Shown: piece after piece, positions 18,692 through 29,185 of the stretch
Layout of the letters: every line of letters starts with the position of its first letter
How positions within the stretch are numbered: the first letter of the stretch is position 1
NCBI GenBank assembly: GCA_012934845.2
Contig: WNNJ02003390.1
Span: forward strand, 17,930-81,929
Direction of reading: 5' to 3'
From: Pomphorhynchus laevis
Taxonomy: Eukaryota; Acanthocephala; Palaeacanthocephala; Echinorhynchida; Pomphorhynchidae
DNA length: 64,000 nucleotides
Program-made: the position numbers and the translations under genes
Notes under the pieces: model-generated
Database searches by the model: none
What the model was told of the DNA's origin: nothing
Seen by the model: the letters and a program-made list of their open reading frames with translations, nothing else

Positions 18692-20040
18692 CCTGTTGTC
18701 TCTGCTGACATCGTGAAGTCTGCTCTCCGCCCATTCCCCAATTCTTCTTCAAGTGGATTAGATGGACTCAGTCTACTACATCTAAAAGACCTGACTGGTC
18801 CCTCGTGCGGCCTTCCAGTGGGTTCGCCCTAGTGCATTCCATGGCTGAATTCATCACCGTCATCCTAAAAGTTTGTGTATCGGATTCAATAAGGAAATTT
18901 TTCTGCGATGCTAAACTACTGGCATTACAGAAGCCTAATGGCGTTATCCGTCCGATTGCCGTGGGCTGTATGCTGCGTCGATTGGCATCAAAGATTGTTG
19001 CACGTTGGGCATCCAACGACATTCTGGATAAGTTCGTACCTCGACAATTTGGCGTTGGAATGCCACGAGGAGTTGAAGCTGTGACTCACGCGTCCAGACA
19101 TTTTGTCGCGAACGCCTTAGTCCCTGGAGTAGCGCTCGCCAAGCTCGATTTTCATAACGCTTTCAACACTGTCAACCGCGACCACATGATTGACACGGTT
19201 CGAAGGAAGCTACTAGCATACCTACCTTTCGTTAACATGTGCTATGGTGAGGAGAGTCATCTCATTGCGGACACCTCAATAATTCCATCCACCGAAGGTG
19301 TACAACAAGGAAACACACTCGGTCCTCTGATTTTCTCGCTTACTGTAAATGAAGTTGTCAAACTCTGCCAGTCACCTTTTTGTGCATGGTATCTCGACGA
19401 CTGTATTTTGGGAGGTGACTTGGATACGATTTACTCTGATGTAGTTAAAATAATCGATCAGGGTTCAAGAATTAGACTGACATTAAATCCTCAAAAGTCA
19501 GAGTTAATAACCCGAGATCCTTAAGATCAAATTCGTCTGATGGAATTGATTCCTGAATGCATTCTCACCAGTTCCAACAACGCTTTTATCTTGGGTACTC
19601 CTGTAGGAAACGAGTTTGGCGCTCGATGAAACCGTGAATCAATGTGTATCGCTTCTCCAGTACACTGTCAAACGAATGGCCGATTTATCCAGACAGGATG
19701 CGCTGTTTCTATTGCGATGTAGCTTCAGCATACCAAAGATTTCTCATCTGCTACGATGTTCCTATTCTTTTCATGTTCATCTTTTAAGAATTATGACGAA
19801 GTCCTAAAGTCCGCTCTTGCCAACAACTTGAATTTATATCTGGATGATAATGCTTGGCGTCAAGCAACTTTGCCGGTTGACTTGGGTGGCTTAGGTTTAT
19901 ATCGCAGTGAAGTTATATCCTTGCCGGCATATTTATCTTCAACCGCAGGTACTTTAATTCTCGTAAAGGCATTGGCCGGACCAAACCTTGGAGCAACCAG
20001 CGGAGTGAATGGCTCGGATTTTCAACACGGTGTGCGCGGA
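18692..20040 (+). pseudogene. Element E reverse transcriptase
   Basis: RT blocks in order: SSSSGLDGLSLLHLKDL (18734-18790), LLALQKPNGVIRPIAVG and RRLASKIVA (18805 onward), QFGVGMPRGVEAV, AKLDFHNAFNTVNRD (catalytic Asp), STEGVQQGNTLGPLIF, and AWYLDDCILGG, where the YADD box is YLDD. LNPQKSELI ends at the stop at 19522-19524. The thumb (ALDETVNQCVSLL, WRQATLPVDLGGLGLYRSE) lies in later frames. About three breaks interrupt it. Confidence 0.7.
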
Positions 20041-20882
20041 TGGGCGGCTGTATGCGGGGGCGAGTTGCCAACGGAAAAACACAAAAAAAACGTTGGTCTC
20101 GTCCTATGCACTTGGTCGCTAGTGGTTCTCACTTATCGGATGCTGATTCTTCTAAATGTCGAGCTAGACTGCTTGGAACGGTAGGCAAAGACTCCGGGGC
20201 TTTCCTGATGGCACTTCCGACCTCGGCGGTCGGCATCAGATTGGACGATGTATCATTCACCATTGCCGTGGCGCTACGACTCGGTATCAAATTTAGTGGG
20301 GAATTCACATGTGGATGCGGGAATATCAGCGACTCATCAGGTTTGCACGGCCTAGACTGTCGATATAGCAAATCTCGTCACAGTCGACATTCGGAGATGA
20401 ACGACAAAATTCGAATGGCTTTCGCCTCAGTAGGGATACCTTCCCGACTAAAACCGGTCGGGTTGTGTCGCAGTGACGGCAAGCGACCTGTTGGTGGCAT
20501 TTTGGTTCCATGGAAGGGCGGCAAATTGCTGATTTGGGACGCTACCTGCATAAATCCTCTAGCGGCGAGTTACGAGGACAAGGCAGTCATTCGGACCGGA
20601 GAGGTTGCCGCCTTTGCAGAGAGCAAGAAGAGGGAAAAATACAAAGAGATCGATAATAGAATATATACCTTCGTTACAATCGCGGTCGAGTCCTTGGGTG
20701 TCTTGGGCAAGGAAACCTCGTGTTTTATTGAAGAGATCGGAAAGATGATGTCAAAGGCCACTGGCGAACCTCGATCAACGGCTTTCCTTAGGCAACGATT
20801 AAGCGCCTCGGTTTAACGTGGGAATGCAGCGTGTATACTCGAAGGTTTGGGCGATCAATCGGTTTCCGACTTTTTTAACTGA
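20040..20882 (+). pseudogene. Element E knuckle and restriction-like endonuclease
   Basis: After a linker the frame has CGCGNISDSSGLHGLDC, a C-x-C-x9-H-x3-C knuckle, followed by the nuclease core RPVGGILVPWKGGKLLIWDATC. In relatives I remember, this reads RPDG with the first catalytic acid; here it is Val, so the nuclease may be dead. GEVAAFAESKKREKY, FVTIAVESLGVLG and GEPRSTAFLRQRLSASV complete the domain. The order knuckle then PD-(D/E)XK matches R2-type LINEs. Confidence 0.7.
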
Positions 20883-21296
20883 ATAACTGTACTTATTTCA
20901 AACTATGTTTTGTTAAATAGATATTATACATAAAGATATAATCTGAAACTTCGTGCATACCACAGGATATTGACAACATGCCAATGAGTGTCGAAACCTT
21001 ATTAAAGGTCCAGTCTATAAATTTTTTGATATTGATATTTTTAATTTAATATTTGTGTACCAATTGAATGTAGATATTTATTAAATATAGTTTTGGAAAA
21101 AGACTATATTTATGAACTAAAAATTTTAGTTTATATTAATGAAAATAGAATTAACAAAATGTATCTGCTAAATTTCAAAATTTAGCAGATAAATTCCAAA
21201 ATTCAAAATTAATATGCAAAATTTTAAATCAATCAGAATCAAAAATAAATAATTTTAATAATTAATAAATCTTTGCGATAAGATTGTCTTATTCGA
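20883..21296. other. AT-rich gap, no gene seen
   Basis: Probably the 3' UTR of element E followed by host or repeat DNA. Near 20975-21010 there is catgccaatgagtgtcgaaaccttattaaagg, which may belong to another repeat family. No coding sequence was recognised. Confidence 0.4.
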
Positions 21297-22075
21297 CAAT
21301 CAGATCAGCTAACAGAGTACGTATTTCATATTATTTATAACAAAAAATTATAATTATTGAAATTAAATAATTAATAAATAATAAATAATTAATATAATTA
21401 TATAAATTATATAAATTATTATAGTGAGCAATTTATTTTTGCAATTGGTTTGTTATTATTTTTAGCAGCCTAATAAATCAGATTAGCCATCTGAGCCTAC
21501 GTATTTTATATAATTTATAAATTAAAAATAATGCTAAATAAAATTGAAATAATTAATAAATTTTATGCAATAAGATTATCTTATTGGACAATCAGATCAG
21601 CTAACAGACTACGTATTTTATATAATTTATAAATTAAAAATAATGCTAAATAAAATTTAAATAATTAATAAATCTGAGCGTTAAGATTATCCTATTCGAC
21701 AATCAGATTAGCTAACTGAGCCTACATATTTTATAAATTAAAAATAAAGATAAATAATAAATTATTGTATACGATTTTATAAATTTATAAAAAATAAAAA
21801 TTTATTAACGAATAAGCTAAGTGAGTCTTATTATATTTGATATAATTATAAAAAGACATAATAATGCTAAATCAAAATTTAATAATTAAATAATAAATAA
21901 TTGTCATAAGATTTTATATTATTTATATCAACTTAAAATAAAAAATTGAAATTTAAAGTAAACGTCATTTTTATAAATTGACTAGTAAGTAACATACATT
22001 TTATCATAATAAGGATTAGAGGTTATCAGGAGGAACTGCTATGCTATCAAGTTTCGGCACCTTAACTCCTCTACT
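21297..22075 (-). repeat. Array of diverged Penelope-like terminal units
   Basis: The phrase aatcagatyagctaacwgag.ctacgtatttta recurs at about 21297, 21477, 21590, 21701 and 21810, giving units of about 110-180 bp in tandem. The last unit leads into a copy of the structured box at 22020-22075 (ttatcaggaggaactgctat, then aagtttcggcacc). All units share the orientation of PLE copy 1. They look like stacked terminal repeats, as Penelope-like elements are known to leave. Confidence 0.65.
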
Positions 22076-22084
22076 TTAACGATT

Positions 22085-22440
22085 TAAAAATACGTATTTA
22101 ATATAATTATAAACTAAACAAAACTTAATAATAATGCTAAATCAAAATTTAATAATTAAATAATAAAATTAATAATTGTTTTTAGATTTTCTATAATTTA
22201 AATCAAGTTAAAATAAAAAATTGAAATTTAAAATAAAAGTCATTTTTATGAATTGACTAACAAATAACAGACGTTGTATCAGAATAAGAATTAAAGGGCA
22301 TCAGGAGGAACTGCTAAGCTATCAAGTTTCGGCTCTTTACTCTTCTACCCAACATAGCAGCGGGGCCAAATCCGTTTAAAGAACGTATTTCCTCTGATTA
22401 AATTTGATTATATAGTATCTTATTATAATAATGAAGTGTG
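22085..22440 (-). repeat. Penelope-like pLTR, structured box and 3' tail
   Basis: Starts tacgtatttaatataatta, runs through the AT-rich repeat, and ends with catcaggaggaactgctaagc and cggctctttactcttctacc. It continues into the 3' tail shared with 16930-17017. The pLTR part differs from the left copy by many bases, whereas the sequence outside 22343 is identical to the left arm. Confidence 0.7.
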
Positions 22441-23314
22441 ATCTATTGTCGACATTCCTTTAAATACCGAGTCGTCATTTAAGAGCGAGGACTTTTATTG
22501 TGGCTTTTGTTCTTCTACAATGATTTCGGCTCTCCAAATGAAACTAGTGGAAGATATTGATTGTGATGTGAGTTGTTGTGATATATCGTTACCTCTCAAC
22601 TTAAATGACGTTCATGTCTTTCAAGACCGTACGGACCATCAAACTTCGATAAACACCTGTACCGTATATTCTGTCGTTAATTTACCATTAGATGACAGTT
22701 AAACTCCTGACCTATGTGAACCGCGGATTGAATTACTTTTACTGTCATCTACGCATCAGCACGATAATACTTCAAATGTCGAACTTCAAATGCTGTCATC
22801 CTTTCAAGACAAAGAAAAATCGGTCATTCATGTTGAACATCTACACCAGCTGTAAACAAAGGAAAGGTATGGCGCAACCCCTATTGCAAACTACACGAAA
22901 CGCTGGATCGACATACCATCAATTGGGTGAAATCAGAGGTAGCGATTCGAGTGGGGCCATCGATGGAAAACAGAAGGACAAAAATAAGAGTAAATCAGGA
23001 AATTATTTACCTTCCAATGGTCAGATCATTTCTTCTGACAACGATCTTTCCACAAACTACCGTTCGCATCCAGATAGGCCTTGCAATGTCCCATTTAGTG
23101 GTATCGCTGAATCAAAGGCCAATAACTTACAAACACGTATGAATGACGATGTGTCCAGCCTCCGTACTGTGTTCTGTCAGTTACTCTTAGAAGGTGATGA
23201 GAAGCTAGCTTCTACTCTGAAGGTTACAAAGTTGTTTCGACTTCAAAAAAGGTGGTAGAGAAACCAAGATTGTTGAAAGTTGTATTATCTTCCGCAAAAC
23301 ATGCAGACCTTTTG
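22343..23314. repeat. Right arm of 972-bp inverted repeat (CR1-like ORF1 copy)
   Basis: The reverse complement equals 16046-17017 over all stretches compared. It carries the same two broken ORF1 frames (22520-22702 and 22692-23258) and the same CR1/Penelope junction. Beyond 23314 the resemblance to the CR1-like LINE fades within about 15 bp and the sequence turns into another Penelope-like tail. No endonuclease or RT part of the LINE is present on this side. Confidence 0.85.
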
Positions 23315-23339
23315 TTCAAACGTGATTTTCATTTTTCAT

Positions 23340-24380
23340 TATCACATTTTCTTAAGAATGCTAGCGGACGTCAAGTTTCGGCCTCTATTCCTCGACCCAA
23401 CATCGCAGGTGGCCAAATACATGCTAATGACGTATTTACTTTGATTAATTTTGATTGTCTAGTATCTTATTCTAATACAAAGTATATTATTTATTATCAA
23501 CCCATAAAAATTTCCGCTTAATAGTTTAAATTTATTTTTAATATTATTTTGATGATTTATATATTTTACCATTTTCTGTTTGATGGTATTTTTATAGTAA
23601 CCTAGTTTAAAATATGCATGTATTAAATTATTTAAATGATTTTGAAGAACACCAATATCGTTACAAATTGTTGCAATTCTTAAAATTTCATTATTTAATG
23701 TATTATATTTTATATTATATGGTATGCATGAATGCTCATGCAAAAATATGTTTCTTGTAAATTTAAATGTCATCTTTACGATATAAATTAATAGTAGCTT
23801 TAGTTAATGTTAATTTAATGTTCCTATTTAGATATAAACCTTCTGTATCATTAATATTGGTTTTATTAAGAATAAGGCTTTCTGGATAAATTTGTTCACT
23901 AATTGAATAAAAATAATTAGAATTAAATACACATATATCATCAATGTATCGAAAACATATATTTCATATATTTATATAGTTTAGATTTAGTTTTTACACA
24001 GTTATGAACAAATTCATATTCTATAAAGCTTAAAAACAAGTCAGCTATAATTGGGCTACTATTACCTCCCATTTGAACACCTTTTGTCTAAATTTAGATA
24101 AATTTGTTCTCTTATTGAATAACAATTATTAGAATTAAATACACATATATCATCAATATATCGGAACATATATTTCATATATTTATATAGTTTAGAATTA
24201 GTTTTTACACAGTTATGAACAAATTCATATTCTATAAAGCTTAAAAATATGTCAGCTATAATTGGTATACTATTGCCTCCAATTGGAACATCTTTTATTT
24301 GTCTAAATATAGATGTCCCTGCCCTTAAATAATTTTGATTTATTAAAATATTTAAGGATTCTAAAAATTCAATATCTAAT
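23340..24380 (-). mobile_element. Penelope-like element copy 2 (3' part only)
   Basis: The minus strand matches the YIDD half and thumb of PLE copy 1 (FKFTRNIFLHEHSCIPYN at 23459-23773 is the same as in copy 1) and the 3' tail with a partial structured box at 23365-23420. The palm segment with the YIDD box occurs twice, at about 23880-24100 and 24105-24330, a local direct duplication. The GIY-YIG half is absent. The copy is more decayed than copy 1, with several breaks. Confidence 0.75.
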
Positions 24381-24835
24381 AATTTATTTTATTTTCAAAA
24401 TACAAGTTCCATTAATAAGTTCGGAATAAAAATATTCTTTTAGAACTGTACAACTATGGAACTGAAAGCTATGAATATCGATCGCTAATTGTACAAACTC
24501 TCATCAAAGAGTAACAATTAAATTTTATTAACTATAAATAATTTAAGAAATAACCAAAATTGTTATATTTCGGCTATGCAACAAGGAATTTATTGTCAAA
24601 CTTTGTTGTCTAATCTTTAACAATTCAGATGACTCCGTTCATTAATCAATAAATAATTAACGAGTGAACAATCAATTTATGACAAAAGTAGATATATTTC
24701 TATTTTAAACCGTTTTCTCATGTTATCTATCATATTTACAATGATCTTTTGTAACGAAAGTTGGTTCCACACATTTTTTATTCTCTCGCTCTTTCAGCTC
24801 TCTTCAACTTCCCTATTTTGTCATCTCTCTATTTT
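24381..24835. other. AT-rich gap, no gene seen
   Basis: A pyrimidine-rich stretch at 24760-24840 (ctctcgctctttcagctctc) is notable, but there is no supported gene. The reading frame at 24720-24935 is hydrophobic only because the DNA is T-rich. Confidence 0.4.
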
Positions 24836-24985
24836 TGTCACCTTTCAATTTTGCCCAATTAAATATTTATTCCATCATTGCCTTCATTCTTTTTATAATG
24901 AAATAACCATACATTCGTTTGAAAATGTTATATGATAAAATTAATTATCCTAAAATGCACATCTAACAAATAATCTATAAATTAA
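24836..24985. repeat. Direct repeat R1, copy 1
   Basis: About 150 bp (from tttgtcacctttcaattttg to taatctataaattaaa) recurs at 25850-25998 with about 90% similarity by eye. Family unknown. Confidence 0.7.
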
Positions 24986-25019
24986 AAAAGTAATTTTTTA
25001 TGGTTAAAAATAACCATAA

Positions 25020-25212
25020 ATTCAAGTACGAAAGAATTTTAATACAACTTTTTTAATAACACGAACAGAAAAGTATAAACCTTCATGCTTTTTACAACCT
25101 TCGTCGGGAAGCTTAACCCGGATGCGTCTGCCACAGACGTCCAGCCACCAATGGGGCGTTTTTACCTTAGTCTACTCATCACTACAGGGTGGTCTCATCA
25201 GTGTGGCCCTGT
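25020..25212. repeat. Direct repeat R2, copy 1 (GC-rich hairpins)
   Basis: About 190 bp recurring at 25513-25706. Inside are cgggaagcttaacccg, gcgtctg-cca-cagacgt and ctacaggg...ccctgtag, three inverted repeats in a G+C island within AT-rich DNA. I do not recognise it. It could be part of a non-autonomous transposon or a structured RNA. Confidence 0.6.
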
Positions 25213-25512
25213 AGCTACACAACTTCGACAATACTAACACCTCAGTAAAACTCTGAATGAAAGTCACTAAGCGATCGCTACTCCAACGGTTACCAGTCTT
25301 ACATATGGTAGGGTTTGCTAAAGCAGTGGCTTCACAGGGCAGCACGTGTGCTGTGGTTCCTTCCATCGTCAGCTATCTGAGTTTGCCGATCAAGCAACAC
25401 GCTTGTACACATCAATTGCAAAGTACGAGCAAAGATCCAACGCAAATGCTAAATTTTTTTCGTCACTCCACATATAGTCGTTATATGAATTTGAACTATT
25501 GGTGACGTAATA

Positions 25513-25706
25513 TCAAGTAAGAAAGAATTTGAATACAAATTTTTTAATTAACACGAACATGAAAGTATAAATTAGCATGCTTTTTTACAACTTTCGTCGG
25601 GAAGCTTAACCCGGAATGCGCCTAACACAGACGCCTAGCCCTATGTGGGGTGTTTCGACCATAGTATACTCATCACTACATGGTGATCTCATTAGTGTGG
25701 CCCTGT
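25513..25706. repeat. Direct repeat R2, copy 2
   Basis: Diverged second copy of 25020-25212. The cggg/cccg stem is kept, the second stem reads gcgcct/cagacgc and the third ctacatgg/ccctgta. Between the R2 copies (25213-25512) no gene was recognised. Confidence 0.6.
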
Positions 25707-25849
25707 AATAGCCATTACTCAGCCATTACCAGCTTTTAGTTCCACTACATCGTCGTTAGGGATTTAAAATCCTCAAATTTGTTTCTGCCGAATGATGCTT
25801 GTAACCGACTTATCAACAATCGAACATACTTCTTGACATACATTTTTGT

Positions 25850-25998
25850 CACACCTTTTTAATTTTGCCTAATTAAATATTTATTCCATCATTGCCTTCA
25901 TTCTTTTTTATAATGAAATAATCATAGATTCGTTTGAAAATGTTATATGATAAAATTGATTATCCTAAAATGAACATCTTTCAAATAATCTATTAATT
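25850..25998. repeat. Direct repeat R1, copy 2
   Basis: Second copy of 24836-24985. R1 and R2 alternate (R1, R2, R2, R1), so this may be the remains of one longer duplicated element. Confidence 0.65.
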
Positions 25999-26109
25999 AA
26001 ATTTTATCTATTATATATGTAAATAATGTAATAATATTAGTGTATGAATATAAATAATGTAATATTAATATGTTTTTAACATATTAATATTTTTAATGAT
26101 ACAAGCAGA

Positions 26110-26790
26110 CTATAAATTTGAATACGCTTTAGCAATTAAAACAGCTTACTGAGTCTACGTATTTTTTCTATAAATTAAAAATAAAAATAAATAATTATTA
26201 GTAATACATAATTATATAAGATTTTATACAATTAAATTTTATATAAAGATAAAATGTATTATTAAATTAAAAAAATAATCAATGTTATTTTAAATCAATA
26301 GGTTAAATCAATTTTATGCAAAAATTTTAATAAAATATTTAAATATATTATATATTTATAATATATAATATATTATAAATATCATTTATAAATATCATAT
26401 TTCAAATGATATTTGAGATATCATTTGAGATATTTATAATAATATCAAAATATTATAATTAAGATAAAATATAATAAATCAAGATCAATAATTCAGATCG
26501 GCTGACTATAAAATTTATGACGTTCGAATTTAAAATAAAGAATTAATTTTTATGAATTAACTAATAAATAATATACGATTAATACAATATTTATACAATT
26601 AATATTTATATAAAGATAAAATGTATTATTAAATTAAAAATAATAATCAATGTTATTTTAAATCAATAGGTTAAATCAATAGGTTATATTACAACAAAGT
26701 CCACAGGTTGATAATAACTTGTCGGTAAAATAAATCGGATCAGCTAATTAATTTTAATGATACAAGCAGACTAGCTTTTAATGATACATT
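26110..26790 (-). repeat. Diverged Penelope-like terminal units
   Basis: Copies of the cagctwaytgagtctacgta phrase at about 26140 and 26795, plus the leader block acaaagtccacaggt at 26690-26710 that is shared with 6412-6440, mark old terminal fragments of the Penelope-like family. Everything else is A+T-rich with no gene. Confidence 0.55.
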
Positions 26791-27900
26791 AGACCAGCTA
26801 ATTGAGTCTACGTACTGTATACTATTAATTAAAAATAAAGATAAATAATTATTAATAGAACATAATTATATAAGATTTTATGCAATTAATATTTATGTGA
26901 CGATAAAATTATTATTATCATTTAAAATTAAAGTCAATTGTTTTGAGTTGACTAATATATAAGGAATAAAGGTCAGCAGGAGGAATTACTATGTTATCAG
27001 TTTAATTACATATAATTAGACAGATAACATATGATATCATATTATTTTACTTTAAAAAAAGAAAATTTATTTTGAGTTGCAAATGCGTGCCAACAGTGCG
27101 CTTATAAGACCACTAAGTATAATAAAAGTATGTAAATTTTATTGAGAGAAAATAAATAAAAAGTTATTACTTACACATTTTCGACTATTGCAATAGACCA
27201 TTTTCAAATGTTTTCTTGAAGTTTAAACGCCTTGTATAATATAATTATAAATTTTAACTTAACAACTTGATTATTATCAAGTTTATAACGTATAAATACT
27301 TAAATGTATTTAAGTATTTAAATACAATTAGCAATTAGACCAGCTAATTGAGTCTACGTATTTTTTCTATAAATTAAAAATAAAGATAAATAATTATTAA
27401 TAATACATAATTATATAGGATTTTATACAATTAATATTTATATAACGATAAATTATTGTTATAATTTAAATTTAAAGTAAATTGTTTTGAGTTGACTAAT
27501 AAATAACAAAAGATATATATATGAATAAGGAAAAAAGGTCAGCAGGAGGAATTACTATGTTATCAGTTTAATTACATATAATTAGGCAGATATCATATGA
27601 TATCATATTATTCTACTTTAAAAAAAAGAAAATTTATTTTGAGTTGCAAATGCGTGCCAACAGTGCGCTTACAAGACCACTAAGTATAATAAAAATATGT
27701 AATTTTATTGAGAATAAATAAAAAATTATTACTTACACATTTGCGACTATTGCAATAGTCATTTTCAAATGTTTTCTTGATGTTTAAACGCCTTGTAGAA
27801 TATAATCAGAAATTTTAACTTAAAAAACTTTATTATTACTAGTCTTTTAAAATATAAATGTATTTAATGTATTTAAGACAAATAAATTAGATTAGCAAAC
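26790..27900 (-). repeat. Two tandem ~550-bp units: Penelope-like end plus LINE-type 3' hairpin
   Basis: Unit 1 (about 26795-27340) and unit 2 (about 27341-27900) align over their length. Each has the pLTR phrase, a shortened box (ggtcagcaggaggaattact, atgttatcagttt), and about 80 bp later gagttgcaaatgcgtgccaa...gtgcgcttataagacc, the 3' hairpin of L2-like LINEs in minus orientation. There is no coding sequence. The combination suggests a non-autonomous chimeric element. Confidence 0.6.
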
Positions 27901-28174
27901 TGAATCTACGTATTTTACATCTTATATAAATCAAAAATAAAGATAAATGATTATAAATAACAATTTATTTAAGACAAATAAATTAGATAAATTAACTGAA
28001 CCTATGTATTTTGCTTCATTTCAAATAATTCACTAATTTTTATTTTTAAAAAGTAGTAAGCGTTTTACTTGATCACATACAGAAATTCCAGATTGCGCGT
28101 ATTATCCCATTACTCATTGACTTAATAAATAGAGCTTGTTGTTATGTCAGCACCGTATTACTGATATGTATTCT
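27901..28174. other. 3' flank of the histidine phosphatase gene
   Basis: AT-rich, with one more decayed pLTR phrase (attagcaaactgaatctacg) near 27890-27910. No gene. An aataaa-type signal for the minus-strand gene would lie here: its reverse form, tttatt, occurs several times. Confidence 0.4.
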
Positions 28175-29185
28175 TCATTCTTCGCTACTTGGATTCGTCG
28201 TCTCTTCGATGGGTATCGCTTGGAATCTGCCAGATAATCTAAAATTACTCCATTGTGTTAAAAGCGTATTATCATTGAATTCGCCATGCTTGCAAAGGAA
28301 ATCTAGATAATTATACAAATCTTTTTGTGTGCTGTTATCAGCATGTTGTTGGTAATGGCTTGTAAATGTTCTGGGAGCCACACGAATTAAATATTCAAAT
28401 ACCCTTTGATACATATTTACTGAACACATGTGATTCCGCCATGCTTGAACCGAGGTTATGATTTGATTATTGAATTCGGCCATTAGATATCCACCTAGAT
28501 TTACGTTGCTTACAGATAACATGTTATATCGAAGATGTGTCCATCGAAATGTCGAATACTGATCCACTATTATTCCCATTTGTGTTAAATTAATGTTATT
28601 AAAATTCGAATAAACATATAGTTTCGTAAATGCTGTGTGTTTAGATAAGGGATTTAACGCGGCTTCACAATTTCCTACTTCATTTGGAGTAATTTTCATC
28701 AAGTAACAAACAATTCCAACAATTAGATTCGAATGTGTTGTTACAACCAGTAACTTATTGTCACGGCGCTGATGTCGTTCTGGGTCCGAATTGCATTTAA
28801 AAAACGTTTGCGCTAGCTTTAAAATTGTGTTGTATGCAGCCACGCTTCCAGATACTTCATTCCACAATCGCGATCTTTGACAATTTTTAATTTCAATATT
28901 GCCACCTAGTAACTCTGCTTTTATAATAGCTGCTGTTTGGAGCGTCCTGTATTTATGAGATACAACAAACAAATCAATCACACGTCCCTGAAGCTCTTGT
29001 GCTAAACACTGCCCTGCTTTTGATGCTTGTTTTTGACCTTTTATGGTTAGGGGCCCGTCGTAATTTATATTTAAAAATTCGCCGTGTCTGATAAGATAAA
29101 TCTCCTTCATACAATTCCAATCGACTAGCATACAGCTGTGTAGAAAACAACATGTTATTGTTAATAAAATATGTATATCGTTCAT
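28175..29185 (-). CDS. Predicted secreted histidine phosphatase (PGAM-like)
   Basis: This intact 336-residue frame belongs to the histidine phosphatase superfamily, whose members transfer phosphate through a catalytic His. The RHG motif is at 33-36 (YLIRHGE), followed by GPLTIKGQKQASKAGQCLA, VVSHKYRTLQTAAII (second Arg of the pocket), LWNEVSG and the second His in VVTTHSNLI. A hydrophobic stretch at residues 4-20 before the domain looks like a signal peptide or anchor; starting at Met26 would remove it. About 130 C-terminal residues (from NVNLGGYLM) are not part of the core and are unrecognised. No intron is visible, unlike aph-1. It is the only long undamaged non-transposon frame, so it is likely a host gene, though a captured gene or retrocopy is possible. 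The substrate is unknown. Confidence 0.75.
   Translation of the reverse strand: MNDIHILLTITCCFLHSCMLVDWNCMKEIYLIRHGEFLNINYDGPLTIKGQKQASKAGQCLAQELQGRVIDLFVVSHKYRTLQTAAIIKAELLGGNIEIKNCQRSRLWNEVSGSVAAYNTILKLAQTFFKCNSDPERHQRRDNKLLVVTTHSNLIVGIVCYLMKITPNEVGNCEAALNPLSKHTAFTKLYVYSNFNNINLTQMGIIVDQYSTFRWTHLRYNMLSVSNVNLGGYLMAEFNNQIITSVQAWRNHMCSVNMYQRVFEYLIRVAPRTFTSHYQQHADNSTQKDLYNYLDFLCKHGEFNDNTLLTQWSNFRLSGRFQAIPIEETTNPSSEE

Larger units (their letters stand above)
17840..20882 (+). mobile_element. Second RLE-type LINE family (element E), broken
   Basis: This element has a zinc-finger N-terminus, RT, CCHC knuckle and nuclease on the + strand, and is clearly different in sequence from element A. Several frame changes and stops divide it (between 18050 and 18100, near 18640-18690, near 18790, at 19524, near 19800 and near 20100). 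It sits 220 bp downstream of the tRNA gene inside the large inverted repeat. After the TAA at 20814-20816 the frame continues RGNAACILEGLGDQSVSDFFN to a TGA at 20880-20882, which is probably the real C-terminus. Confidence 0.75.

Noticed and set aside
24720-24935. Small hydrophobic protein
   Set aside because: Hydrophobicity follows from T-rich DNA; part of it lies in repeat R1 and no homologue-like motif is seen.
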